A DNA stretch of 64,000 nucleotides, taken from assembly GCA_944548615.1 (NCBI GenBank), contig OX155976.1, positions 8,727,476 to 8,791,475 of the forward strand, in the 5' to 3' direction. This document shows positions 44,613-56,480 of the stretch, piece after piece. The translations under genes were made by a program, and so were the position numbers. Under the pieces are notes generated by a model. That model was not told where the DNA came from. It saw nothing but the letters and a program-made list of their open reading frames with translations, and ran no database searches. Numbering within the stretch: the stretch's first letter is position 1; each line of letters begins with the position of its first letter. Source of the stretch: Micropterix aruncella (Eukaryota > Arthropoda > Insecta > Lepidoptera > Micropterigidae).

Positions 44613-44973
44613 CAGGTTGAGTTTTTAGTGACATCCTTGAAATGAGTGAATTAGTACGAAAAAAAAAACAACTTTTAATTAAAAAAAAATTTTTTTTTTG
44701 GAAACTTGAAAATCTGATTAATAATTAAAAGTCTGACAAGCGTTGAGTGCGCTGTGCCATCTAGCAAAAGTAAAATATCGCGAATAAACTATATTCGGAG
44801 AATTCACCCACCGCTATAAGGCGCAACGTGCTCGACTCTTTTTATAGGTACTATTTATCAAAACATAAAAAAAAACTTTTTTTTTGTTTTTATTGCATTT
44901 TTTTATCAAAATTTGCTTATTTGCTTGTAATGATTTACTAACTTCAAGGATGTCACTATTTAAAATTGACCTG
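44613..44973. mobile_element. Family T MITE, TA-flanked, 361 bp
   Basis: The inverted ends CAGGTTGAGTTTTTAGTGAC... and the mirrored ...GTCACTATTTAAAATTGACCTG share about 30 bp, including TAGTGACATCCTTGAA, and a TA lies on each side. Related sequences are at 20505 and 60811. The TA target suggests mariner-type mobilisation. Confidence 0.8.
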
Positions 44974-45046
44974 TATATATGAAAATGAGAAATGTAATTT
45001 TTTACCTACTTTTTGAATAATTACGTTTTCGGATCGGATCTTATCG

Positions 45047-45139
45047 GATCGGATTTTAAAAAATCTATTAGGAGACGTTCACCTATAGTCTCCTACTAGA
45101 TTCTCCGAAGTCTCCTAATAGATTTTTTAAAATCCGATC
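45047..45139. repeat. Foldback, perfect 29-bp arms
   Basis: Arm 45047-45075 (GATCGGATTTTAAAAAATCT...) is exactly mirrored at 45111-45139. Inside, GTCTCC/GGAGAC pieces extend the symmetry. Confidence 0.9.
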
Positions 45140-45720
45140 AGGTTTTCAAGTTGTCTCAGAGGCAAAGGCACAGAGTTCCATATCCGGGCCGCCTGCACTG
45201 CAAATGACTTGGACATGAGAGATGATGAATGCTGAGGTATAGCCAATAATTTATCTTCCCGTGAGCGCAATGGAAGACCGTGATATGAAAGCGGAAAGAA
45301 GAGACATACAAATAAGAGGGCATATTTGAATGTAGTACACGAAAGAGTAGGGTGAGTTCACTGAGTTGGTACAGGAAGGAACTCTAACAGGACGACGACA
45401 AGCCGACCAGTATGGCTCATACACACATGTTTTAGGGGTGTTTTTCATGCGACGGCGTAGGACCACTCGTTCTGACTAGCGACCAGTACAAGAAACTAAT
45501 GCCAGACAAAATGAGGCCGCGTTTCCATCCAAAGATGGAATATTTAGACAAGATTTGGCTCTTTGCCATAATTCCAATAAAATGAAGGAATACTTTGCCA
45601 AAAACAAAGTGGCTGATTTAGAGTGATCGGGAAACTCACTGAATCTGAATACCATAGAGAATCTACGGGCTATCTGCAAGCATACACCCGCAAAAATGGA
45701 TTGCAGAACATAAAATAGCC
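45140..45720 (-). pseudogene. LINE C-terminal fragment (CR1/L2-like)
   Basis: The minus strand encodes LPLRSREDKLLAIPQ, then SKSFAVQAARIWNSVPLPLR (about 45225-45150), the 'SF.vqa.riWNslP..iR' ending of CR1/L2-type LINEs. Upstream frames (45679-45476) may be the rest of the same element in a shifted phase. The 29-bp foldback abuts its end. Confidence 0.75.
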
Positions 45721-45889
45721 TTATTTATTCATTGAGTCAAGTATGGTATCTATATGGATGAAAAACTGTCAAAAACTGTAAAAACCCCGTAGTATCTATG
45801 CCAAAACGAGTCAAAATGGTTTAAGAGGCGAAGGGAGGGCATATCAAATATTAATTCCCAAAAACTCTTGTTTTTTACAATAAATGTTT

Positions 45890-46425
45890 AATTCAATTAA
45901 TATGTTCGCTACTGAAGTTATTCATATAAACAAATATGAAGACCTGCCTTATGTATGTATATTTGTCATGCCTTATGTATGTATAGTTGTCAATTACAAT
46001 CGCATGGGGTGGTTGCACCACACAAGTGCTCCTTCCTCTGATCAATGCGCAGAAGCTGATTCTGAAGGTCATAAATAAAAAAACCCCTAGATACCCCTCA
46101 GCGAAACTCTATACAGAATATGGAGTACTTGATGTGAGGCAATTATTCATAAAACAGTTACTAATTCAGTTTCACAGAATTAAGGAGCAACAGACAAAAA
46201 GCCAACAAATTAAAAACACAAGGCAAGCTACTGGGTCAAATTATAATATTCCGATTGTAAAGTCTTCATTTGCCCAAAGGCATTTTTACTTCCTTGCGCC
46301 GAGATTTTATAATAATTTAAATGAGAGTTATAAGAATGCAAGCAACTTAAATTCATTCAAAATACTTATAAAGAAGTACCTGCTTGAAAGGGGTACAATG
46401 TATGCTGAGTCTCAATAATTGCTCT
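45890..46425 (+). pseudogene. LINE C-terminal fragment
   Basis: It encodes WGGCTTQVLLPLINAQKLIL (RT thumb-like), YPSAKLYTEYGVLDVRQLF, KSSFAQRHFYFLAPRFYNNL and a FKILIKKYLLERG end, then TAA at about 46418. This is the best-preserved C-terminus of this LINE group in the window (about 140 codons open). It is related to the fragments at 6872, 8871 and 15600. Confidence 0.85.
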
Positions 46426-46516
46426 CGCTAATAATTTAAGTTGTTTTATTAAATTATGTATTACTAACTAATATCAAATCTCGTGTATTATTTGCTTATG
46501 TATATATAGGTGTAGG

Positions 46517-47833
<1,317 letters not shown>

Positions 47834-48037
47834 GTTATTGGCAGGGCCGGATCTAGGGGGGGGGGGTGGGGCAGGAGGGGGCACTTGCCCCGGGCGGCGA
47901 AAACTGGGGGCGGCCATCGTACGTCGAACATCGCGTGTAACAAACTCAGTACAATAGAAAAAACCTGTGAGACACCCTCTCCTCACACGTGATGTACGGT
48001 TTGGAAATAGTGTCCACTTAGTTTGCCAATGTATGCA

Positions 48038-48070
48038 CAATGCGAGCGCGCGAATTGCGCGCTCGCATTG
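48038..48070. repeat. GC-rich palindrome, perfect 14-bp arms
   Basis: CAATGCGAGCGCGC / GCGCGCTCGCATTG with a 5-base loop (GAATT), inside the hAT element. Possibly a subterminal structure. Confidence 0.85.
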
Positions 48071-48324
48071 GATCGAACTTTAATGGAAATCAATCACAGA
48101 CTTGAAAGCGCGAGGAAACTGAATTCCGATTTTGCATTTTTGACTGGCGATTCAATAATGCAAATGAGCACTAATGATTTAAACAAATATGGACTCGATT
48201 TGGCTCTTAAAATAGGGCATGGACTTGAATTCAGCGGAACTTATTTCCGAACTTGAAGTATTTCAAGAACACGGACCACTCTTACATAAACATATTTCTG
48301 GATTGCAACCGTTTTATTTATTAA

Positions 48325-48559
48325 CCCCTCAAATAAATGGCGATTAGCTCGGGTTGCCTACGGCAAAATGTATATAAATTTATATTTACATTTACATTTA
48401 CATTTACATAGAGCGGGGTTTACTATAGAGCTATAGCATTACTATAGAGCGGATTACTATAAAGCGGCGCACATTTACATTTATATTTATATAAATTTAT
48501 ATACATTTTGTATACATTTTGCCAAGGCATCCCTTAAGGGACGCCTCACATTTGAGGGG
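48325..48559 (+). mobile_element. piggyBac-like MITE nested in hAT, TTAA-flanked
   Basis: 235 bp with inverted ends CCCCTCAAAT / ATTTGAGGGG and TTAA on both sides (48321-48324, 48560-48563). It is the reverse complement of 14094-14334 along its whole length. It must be younger than the hAT copy it interrupts. Confidence 0.9.
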
Positions 48560-49049
48560 TTAAAACTCATATGTAAAAATGATTTACAGGATGCATTTCT
48601 TAACTTGAGCATAGCTCTTAGAATATATGAAACCCTACCCTACCTACAACTTCTGCTTCATGTGAAAGAAGCTTCAGCAAAATGAAGCTCATCAAATACT
48701 ATGGACGTTCCACAATGTCCCAAGAGCGCTTGTCGGGATTGGTAATATTATCAATTGAGGGCGAAATGGCCAACAATCTGAATTATGATATGTTAATTAA
48801 CGATTTCGCTGAAATAAAGTCGAGGAAATAAACCTTTAGAATCAATTATAATTTTACTACTATAATAAATAATGTTCTAAAAGTCAGTGGATTTTATTTG
48901 TTCAAAAATTTTCCTGGAGGGCGGCAAATTCGCACTCTGCACCCCCTCTTTAATAATGTAGATCCGGGCCTGGTTATTGAAGAGATGGGCTCAGCGCCCA
49001 TACATTTGTGCACATTACCCGTTTGTACGCTTATTACATTTGAAAATAA

Positions 49050-49539
49050 AACAAATGTTTAATCGGCACAAATTTATTACAATCTAAAAACAATCATCAA
49101 TGTTTACACGTTTAAACACTTAATAAAAAAAACTCATTGAACATTACATCGAAAATAAATAAATAGTACACATTTATCTCGTTTATCTCTCGCTTAAAAA
49201 GTAATAATGATAATATTTACAAAACGAAATGAAAACAGAACTAGATTGGTATTTGAAACATTACAAAAAAGGACTAAGTTACACAATATCATTTTCAAAC
49301 TTTACGTTAAAAATACAATAAAAAATAGTCTTAATTTTAATGTAAAAGAGACTAATATTAACGCGCCATATTAATTTTTAGAAAATGTAGTATATCTCTG
49401 GAAGATTTGCGATATAAAATGTCTCTATGCAAAAATATATCGTTTATTGTGGTGCAAGGAACATTGTATGTAATCTCTTAAAATAAATAAACGTCCAATC
49501 ACAGTGTCTTTTTTTATATAAAAATGTTTTTTTGGGGTT
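49050..49539 (-). other. vrille 3' UTR (inferred)
   Basis: Sequence downstream of the vrille stop is free of repeats and AT-rich. AATAAA on the minus strand occurs at 49448-49443 and 49078-49073. The distal one is followed by a T/G-containing stretch and is the likelier end. The UTR limits are inferred. Confidence 0.55.
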
Positions 49540-50895
49540 TTAGTCCTGGGGCGGCATGGAGGCCAGGACTCCCCGCGCCTTGTTCTGGTGCATTAGATTT
49601 TTTAAGGTTGCTACTTCCGTGGCTAGTCTGGCTAGTTCCGCTTTAAGGTGAGCGTCGTCTTCCGGTTCCGGGTTCGGAGGGGGACTCCTGTCCTCGGGGT
49701 GTTTGTTGAGGGTTAGGTTGTGCACTGACGGGTCCGGGTGCTGGTGGTACTCGTTTCCTAAGGATATTCCCGAGTCGCGCTCGTCGCTGGAGCCTTCCCC
49801 GTCCCAGGACGGCGAGGAGCGGAGCCCCGGTTCCTGCTTTATGTGCTGGAGGGAGAGGAGGGCGCTGGCGACGTCCTTGTCGCCCAGGTGGGACTTGTGT
49901 CTCAGCTTGAGGGGGAGGCTGTTGTTTGGTTCGTTTTGGTTGTAGTTTTGGCTTTCGCAGTGCTCGTCTCCGGATCCGGAGAGGCTGGACACTTCGTAGG
50001 GGCTCGGAGCGTGGCGGGATCGCGATAGATTCAGTACGCTGCCGGCGCTGGGTTCGAAATGCCCCGGGTAGTTGATTGGGTACTCGCAAGGTTCCGGGTA
50101 GGTCGGTTCTTGCGCGTGGTGGATCTGCGGCGGTGGTGACAGCGCCGGCGGTGCCGACAAATGAACCACCGGAGTGGGGATCGACGTCGGGGTCGTCGGC
50201 GGGAACAGCGCTGGCGAACTGTTCGTTAATTTAGTTCTTTTCGTGACGCACAGCACTTGATCACAGGTCGGAAGAGTAGCCATCACCTGTTCTATACTCA
50301 CAAGAGCCTCTCCACAAATGCCGTATTTCTCTTTAATGGCATCGAGCTGCGCTTTAAGGACGTGGTTCTCTTTCGACAGTTCGACGACTCTTTGTTCCAG
50401 GACCATATCGTTGAAGCGGCGTTTCTCCCTGGAGCGCTTAGCAGCTTCGTTGTTGCGACGCCTCCTATCCCAGTACCCGTCATCTTTCTTGTTGTCGGGG
50501 ATGAATTCCCTCTGTTTCCTCTGCGAGAAGAAGTCCTTCCGCTTGAAGTCGAAGTTGGGGGGGTAACCTTCGCCGTTGTGGGTTTCCGTGCTCAGCGGCC
50601 CCATCCCCACGAGCATTCCGGGGTCGTGCGGATGCGGGGAATACCCCGGCGATTGATTGCGCTGCCGCATGTGGATCGGGGATCCGTGGCCGTTCATCTC
50701 GTGGTCCCGGCGGTCGTGCATATCGTGGTCCCGGCGATCGTGCAGATCGTGTCCGCGCGGCGACGGCGTCCGCCTTTGCTGATGATACGCCATGGCGTCT
50801 CGCGAATTCTCGAAGTCTCGAACTGCTGGACTCCTCGGGACGAACTCGGCTACCATGCTTTGCTCACGGCGAGTGAGGACACTCACCACCTTAAC
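49540..50895 (-). CDS. vri: Vrille bZIP transcription factor, last coding exon
   Basis: Vrille is a nuclear bZIP repressor related to NFIL3. In insects it represses Clock as part of the circadian loop by binding TTAYRTAA D-boxes, and it also acts in development. From the ATG at 50856-50854 the frame is 438 codons. The bZIP (about residues 130-178) has the family-specific YWDRRRRNNEAAKRSREKRR basic region and a leucine zipper VVELSKENHVLKAQL. The C-terminal half has the vrille-specific LPLKLRHKSHLGDKD followed by LLSLQHIKQEP. An HD/R-rich tandem run (HDMHDRRDHEM) lies near residues 37-55. A splice acceptor (pyrimidine tract then CAG) ends at 50896. The 13 codons between it and the ATG are open, so translation could start in an upstream exon not identified here. 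The frame looks intact and functional. Confidence 0.93.
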   Translation of the reverse strand, partial: VKVVSVLTRREQSMVAEFVPRSPAVRDFENSRDAMAYHQQRRTPSPRGHDLHDRRDHDMHDRRDHEMNGHGSPIHMRQRNQSPGYSPHPHDPGMLVGMGPLSTETHNGEGYPPNFDFKRKDFFSQRKQREFIPDNKKDDGYWDRRRRNNEAAKRSREKRRFNDMVLEQRVVELSKENHVLKAQLDAIKEKYGICGEALVSIEQVMATLPTCDQVLCVTKRTKLTNSSPALFPPTTPTSIPTPVVHLSAPPALSPPPQIHHAQEPTYPEPCEYPINYPGHFEPSAGSVLNLSRSRHAPSPYEVSSLSGSGDEHCESQNYNQNEPNNSLPLKLRHKSHLGDKDVASALLSLQHIKQEPGLRSSPSWDGEGSSDERDSGISLGNEYHQHPDPSVHNLTLNKHPEDRSPPPNPEPEDDAHLKAELARLATEVATLKNLMHQNKARGVLASMPPQD

Positions 50896-50921
50896 CTGGA
50901 ACAACGAGAAAAAAAAACATT
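50896..50921 (-). promoter_or_regulatory. vrille splice acceptor
   Basis: The minus strand reads a run of nine T, CTCGTTGTTCCAG, then GTTAAGG of the exon. It is a strong polypyrimidine tract plus AG, supporting an intron upstream. Confidence 0.8.
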
Positions 50922-50930
50922 TAAATAAAG

Positions 50931-51862
50931 TACTACAATATTGCAAGTCATGAAATTTGCCACCAAACAGTTTCAGAAACTATACATATATCTTAATTTT
51001 TAACGATTTTTGTGGTTATCTTTAAAGATACAGCAAAATGATGTACTGCAATATTTCTGATCATGAAAATTGCTACAAAACTATTTTAGCAACCATGCCT
51101 CCGTAATTCATAACGTCGCTACATTGATTTATAAAATCAATGGTCGCTATTTGTGCGGTTGTCTTTGCTGATATATCAAAATAATGCACTAAAGTATTTT
51201 AGATCACGAAATATGCTATAAAACTGTATTATAAGCCATATCCTAACGGCAAGAAATCAGTATTAAAAAATATTTACAGGTTTCCAATATAATTCAAGGC
51301 GTCTCTGCTGATATACTACAATATTTTAGATCATATAATTCTCTATAAAACTACACCTTTATCTTTATTTGTAACCTTATGAAATCAGTCTAAAAACATA
51401 TTTACATGTTTCAATTGGGATTCATAGCATCACGAGTATTGCGGTTGTCTTTCCAGATTTCAAAATGATGTACTACAGTATTTTAGATCATAAAGTTTTC
51501 TATAAAACTCTCCTAAAAACTATACTCCTATATTAATTTGCAACGTCAGGAAATCAATAAAAAAATATATTTCCAGGTTTCAAAAGTGATTCACAGCGGC
51601 GCTATTTTTGCGGTTTTGCAGAGACATCAAAATGGTTTAGGTACCAGAATATTTTAGATTATGAAATTTTCTATAAGAGTGTTTTAGAAACTATACCTCT
51701 ATCTTCATTGGTAACGTCCTGAAGTAAGTCAGTCTAAAAAATATTAACATGTTTCAAATGTCATTCATAGCATCATTATTTTAGTGGTATGCGAACACAC
51801 CAGCATATTACAGATTATTAAAGTATCTATAAAAGAGTATTTACAGATAGCTCCGATGTTCA
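50931..51862 (-). repeat. Sevenfold degenerate tandem repeat in vrille intron
   Basis: Units start near 50931, 51044, 51187, 51314, 51471, 51642 and 51797. Each opens with TACTACAATATTTTAGATCAT-like text, then CTATAAAACT, CTATACCTCTATCTT, AACGTCATGAAATCAGT, a CATGTTTCAA block and a TTGCGGTTGTCTTTGCTGAT block. Spacing is about 113-171 bp. The array ends about 10 bp above the splice acceptor tract. No similar units were seen elsewhere in the window. Confidence 0.85.
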
Positions 51863-52175
51863 TTAGTGAAGACAGTAGACTCGTTTAAAGATTCTCATGG
51901 AATAAGGTCAATGAGCTAACCGTTTTGTCTTAATCTTCAGTTATTCTGCATACAAATGCGTGCATTATGCTAAAAAGTTCCGCTACTGAAGCCGGGCATA
52001 ATAACGTTAAAATCTTCGGAGTCTAAAGCAAAATGAAATGTAATCATTTTGCACAAAGTCCAATATAATTGATAATCGCTTCTAAATGAATCGTAATAAA
52101 TATCGACAACTGGTATTAGTTATATAATTGTCCGACTATTTCTATACTTAAACGGCGATAGACGGCGAGATAGCA

Positions 52176-52220
52176 TTATGTAAGTTCAAGGGCAGTGGAC
52201 GCCAGCGATTCGAGCACGTG
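52176..52220. promoter_or_regulatory. D-box plus E-box cluster upstream of vrille
   Basis: TTATGTAA (52176-52183), the VRI/PDP1-type D-box, lies 31 bp from CACGTG (52215-52220), the CLOCK/CYCLE E-box. This is about 1.3 kb above the coding exon in low-repeat DNA that also carries GTCACGTTGACG and a CCAAT. vrille is a known CLOCK/CYCLE target in flies. That these sites are used here is inference. Confidence 0.5.
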
Positions 52221-52366
52221 AGCCAATCCGTTATGGTCACGTTGACGTTTGTCGCAGTGCCGACGTATCCTACCATTTTACAGAGCAAAGTTACTTCAAC
52301 CCCTTAACTTAACCCTTTAAGGACCATGGCAAATATGTGTCATATAACTTCAAAAAATCCTACTAA

Positions 52367-52824
52367 TCCTACTAATAGCATAAACGCAAAAGTTTGTAAG
52401 AATGTATGTATGGATGTTTGTTACTCTTTCACACAAAAACTACTGAATGGATTTTGATAAAACTTTCCAATAATATAGCTTACACATCAGAATAACACAT
52501 AGGCTATAATTTATAAAGATATATGGTTTTCTATCATCATTATCACAATTTTCCATCACCACGCGGGTGAAACCGCGGGGCGTAGCTAGTCATTTCATAA
52601 ATTACTAGCTGCGCCCAGCGGTTTCACCCGCGTGGTGATGGAAAATTGTGATAATGATGATAGAAAACCATATATCTTTATAAATTATAGCCTATGTCTT
52701 ATTCTGATGTGTAAGCTATATTATTGTAAAGTTTCATCAAAATCCATTCGGTAGTTTTTGCGTGAAAGAGTAACAAACATCCATACATACATACAAACTT
52801 TCGCGTTTATAATATTAGTAGGAT
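52367..52824. repeat. Head-to-head inverted pair of dispersed repeats
   Basis: Forward copy 52367-52590 and inverted copy 52604-52824 face each other across 13 bp, with about 95% identity by eye and few indels. Each is the repeat type seen at 296-515. A transcript across it could form a ~220-bp hairpin. Confidence 0.88.
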
Positions 52825-53960
52825 AGAATAGAAATAATTTATAAATTATATTTTTTCAATATTATTAGGACGCGATAATCTTAATATTGTCAATGAAAAA
52901 AATGTTTAAATATTTTTTTCTGAAAATATCACAAATGCGCAACGAACTCTGGTGATTTTAAATAAATAAATAAAATATTTATGGCGACTTTTCAAATGAT
53001 ATTTTTTTTAGTACTTTTTTAAGAACGTATGATATCTAAGTTAAATAATAAAATAATCAAATTTTGGAAAAAGTTGTAACTTTGCCTCTGTATGGACCAC
53101 AGGGACACTTATGTCCCATCAATTCATACAAATTATATTGCACCGATTTTCAAAAAATTGACATTACATGTTATTTACATCGCCTTTTAACAGTTTTATG
53201 TATCAAAAATTTCGATACTCTCTACTCTGAGAATAGGAAGTGAAAAAAACGGAATTCATTCATTTATTTCAAAGTTCTTTGTCACGGTCTGCCCCACGGA
53301 AAAAACTAAAACCGACGTCATGACTCATGAAATAATTTATTTAGTCACTGGTAGCGCGGTTGCGTAATGCTGATTCTTGGTAAAATAGCTCGCGTCATGC
53401 GATAATGATGATATGTCATTGTCTTTGGTCTTAGTCCAAAATATCGTGATTATAGTTCATCGACCAAAAAAGAGGTTTATCGTCATATATATAGTATGAT
53501 CTAGAATGTTTATTAAAGGAGATTTACGGACCATTTCAATGTAATACTAATAATAATAATAATACTTTTAATTTTTTTATTTAGTAAATTCACAATAAAA
53601 GCTTAAGCATAAAATACATACATCGCAAAAATAACTCATAGTAAGAATTAAACAGAGGTGCGTATTTAAGAATATATTACATCCCTCCACTAAGATATGC
53701 TTGTACTAGAGCAGACATTACACTGCATTATATATGTAATCCAATTAGAATATTAAATATTTTATATTATATATTAAATGTAGGATGAATACTGGATATT
53801 TATAGATACTAGATGACCCGGGGAACTTTGTACCACCTAAAATTGATTTGATTGTAACTCTTCATAAGCGTTTATTAATCCTAATCAACTTTCCAAATCC
53901 AATTCATTAAAATCAATATGGCCGAATCATGTACGGTTTGAGTTTCGTTTGGTGATTAAA
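52825..53960. other. No gene recognised
   Basis: AT-rich upstream region of vrille. There are A/T runs and an (AATAAT)n tract near 53551. Confidence 0.4.
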
Positions 53961-53974
53961 TGTTTTTTTTTCAC

Positions 53975-54125
53975 TTTCGACTTTTTTTACCTTTTTAGTG
54001 TTTTGACTTTTTTTGACTGTTTTTTTACTTTTTCGCCTTTTTTGACTTTTTCGACTTTTCCGACTTTTTCGACCTTTTTGACTTTTTCGACTTTTTTGAC
54101 TTTTTTGCTTTTTGACTTATTGAAA
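53975..54125. repeat. Pyrimidine minisatellite, CGACTTTTT units
   Basis: About 15 imperfect 9-10 bp units (TTTTTCGACTTTTTTGAC) with only C/T/G/A variants at fixed places. The apparent ORF with repeated F/T/L is an artefact. Confidence 0.9.
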
Positions 54126-54885
54126 TTTTACACATTGTACGGAATGAATTATAGTTATGGATGGCGCAGCTGTCAAATTATAGGATCGCCGCGATACCCA
54201 TATAGAAAGTGGGCTATTTCCCAAAATTACCAATTTAGATTTTTTCGATTTTCATTAGGTAGTTTCTTTGAGTTTTTCCTAAATATTTTTTTTTGTAAAC
54301 CACCTCTGAATCAAGGCAAACAAAACAAAAAAAATACACATGGATATAAACATACACATAGAATACTGTATAAATAAAATATATTACAATATATAAATAC
54401 AATACCTAGGATACACGAAAGAAAAATATGTATAAAAAGTCAACATTAAAAAAAAGAAGATAGTCTTGATTGCCTATAAAACGCTCTATTTGATTAAACG
54501 AATCAGCGAGCTTATTACGTTGTATCAATATCTTACAGCTAACCTAAGCTTAATAAGAAAACATGTTTTGCGATTAAAATAAAATAAAACTAATAATAAA
54601 ATCACTTATAGAGGTAGTTCGTATCAAATGTTCTTTGAGCCTTGGTTTGAAGTCATACAAACTCGGTGCTATCCTTACATGCGTAAGTAAAGCATTCCAG
54701 TTATGATTTTAAAAAAATTATCATAAACTTCGACTGTCAAACTTTAAAACGATCTAAAATAGAGATAAAAGAATATCGTAAGGTTGGTGTAAAAATCCGT
54801 TAAAAAAATATGATAAATTTCGATTATCCTATTTATTGAAAAGGATAGAAGAACCCCTCTAGAGACGTTTACATAAATAATTTAA
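54126..54885. other. No gene recognised
   Basis: AT-rich. 54600-54760 hints at a LINE 3' region (TTCCAGTTATGATTTT) but this is not supported well enough to call. Confidence 0.35.
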
Positions 54886-54890
54886 TTTAA

Positions 54891-55494
54891 CCCTTCGAGT
54901 AGCGGCATAATTTCATGGCAGACCGCGGCAATTTATTGGAGTTTCTTGCAATATCACCGCGCTCGACAAAAAATATTATAACTATGGAACTATTATAGCA
55001 ATCATAAAAAAAATTACTGTGCAATAATTGCATTGAATTTTCGTATTTAGAATGTTAAAATCTCATTTTGTAAAACAATTAGATAATTATGAAAAAGTCG
55101 AAAAAGTGAAATGAACTCGGCATTTCTAACTTGTACTTGTCTTACGGAAAAATACGGAACCCTATTTAGAAATTGTAAATACCATCGTGATATTTATTAG
55201 ATTCTCTATTAAAGGTAATATTTCGTTTTGCTTATTTGCATACAAAAATATTTAGATATTAGCTCATAAAAGACAATAAATCTTTTGATGATTTCTCGAA
55301 AAAAAAAAATGATGTTTAACAATAGAATTTTACCAGAAATATCCGCGAAATTACATATTCTAGTGGCCGTCTATGTATCTATGGTAATAATGAGATATTT
55401 CGAATGGATTTTAGGATGCGTTCGAATTAGAAAATGATATTACTGTGCGCTCCGGGAGCAAGCCGCCAATATTGGTCGTTACGTAGCCGAAGGG
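54891..55494. mobile_element. TTAA-type MITE, copy 2
   Basis: It starts after TTAA (54887-54890) with CCCTTCGAGTAGCGGC and ends GCCGAAGGG. Near-identical in order to 26818-27445, with small indels. The right flank is TAGT instead of TTAA, so one side of the target has changed. Confidence 0.7.
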
Positions 55495-56325
55495 TAGTTA
55501 CTATTTAATATACAGTTTCAACAGTCACTAGGGCAGTTGTAATAAAATTATTATGTTGTCAAACTTTAAACCCAAATAAAGATAGAAGAAAAATCGTCTG
55601 AAACAGATATTTTATGGTGAATTTAATTCTCTATTGCTAGTAGATGCAGAAAAATGTGAAAAAAGCGATGTCAGTAATCACACTCTATCCGGGTACGTGG
55701 TTTACGACTTGCATCTCGGAAGTAAAGCGAGCGACCGTTAACCATGGCCGTTCCTCACTGCAGAGCCGTTCACCTTGCCCACAGTATTTATTGTATTAAT
55801 CAGCCGGTGATGTAACTGCTTGTCACTTCCTATGCGTTTATATTGTTTAACATTAGAGACGCGATATGAATAGAGATAAACTTCCTGATGTGGCGCAAAG
55901 TATTTCCTCACACGCGACTGTGTGGCGTTGCGTAATTCCGGTCTACTTGTATTTGCGCGCTGCGCGATATCTCGCGACCTTTGTTATCTGCGCTGCTTAC
56001 ATAGTTGTTAGGAAGACATAATTATTTCTAAATAGATCGTTTAATTGTGTGCACAACGGTGGAAAAATCACAGATATCGGAGTATTGGTTTAGAAGATAT
56101 TAAATAACAAGTAAATATATTAAAAAGAATGAAAACCTCGACTCCCGTTATAGAAAGTATTTATAATTATTTTTATTACTGTTTTTTTTTATGAACTGTT
56201 TGTGATTTATTTTTTTATCCATATAGATACATAATATATATTTCCGGTATGTACTCAAGCAGACATTTCATTTGACACTAAACACGATATATTTATGTTA
56301 ATTTATTAACATTTGGACATTTAGA
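55495..56325. other. vrille upstream region, low repeat content
   Basis: 55680-56040 has locally higher GC with GCGCGCTGCGCGATATCTCG and TGGCGTTGCGTAATTCCG, unlike the AT-rich flanks. It could be a promoter or first-exon region, but no splice donor or start can be assigned. Confidence 0.35.
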
Positions 56326-56329
56326 CAAA

Positions 56330-56480
56330 TACCTACTTGATATTTAAACAGTTGAGGTACGACGTGACACTCGAGATGACATAACGTTTCTAACAATATT
56401 ACACAATTCTAAATCGGTTTAAGCGTTTAGAAGTTACAGCGTTTAGAATCACATTACATTCCTTTTTCGAAAGCAAAAAA
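56330..56480 (+). repeat. Family C repeat copy
   Basis: GATATTTAAACAGTTGAGGTACG through AATCGGTTTAAGCGTTTAGAAG and CATTACATTCCTTTTT, in the order of the other family C copies. Confidence 0.6.

Larger units (their letters stand above)
48023..48831 (+). pseudogene. hAT transposase remnant
   Basis: Two coding pieces flank the nested MITE. The upstream piece (48029-48256, then shifted to EVFQEHGPLLHKHISG) is not assignable to a known subdomain. The downstream piece (about 48600-48831) ends in the hAT C-terminal dimerisation region: LPTTSASCERSFSKMKLIK, RSTMSQERLSGLVILSIEGE and a natural TAA at 48829-48831. The DDE catalytic core and BED finger were not found, so it is non-functional. Transposase normally cuts the terminal repeats and inserts at 8-bp targets. 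Confidence 0.88.
47842..48972 (+). mobile_element. hAT-family DNA transposon, decayed
   Basis: The terminal inverted repeats CAGGGCCGGATCTA (47842-47855) and TAGATCCGGGCCTG (48959-48972) match at 13 of 14 positions. They are flanked by an 8-bp duplication with one mismatch (GTTATTGG 47834-47841; GTTATTGA 48973-48980), the hAT signature. Transposase remnants lie inside on the plus strand. At 1.13 kb it lacks most of the transposase. A piggyBac-like MITE sits inside it. Confidence 0.9.

Noticed and set aside
49643..50928. Open frames overlapping vrille in other phases, including a 223-codon plus-strand frame
   Set aside because: They are shadows of the GC-rich vrille exon, whose minus-strand frame has clear bZIP and family motifs.
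53949..54377. Phe/Thr-rich 142-codon frame
   Set aside because: Its first part is the CGACTTTTT minisatellite; the rest lacks any motif.
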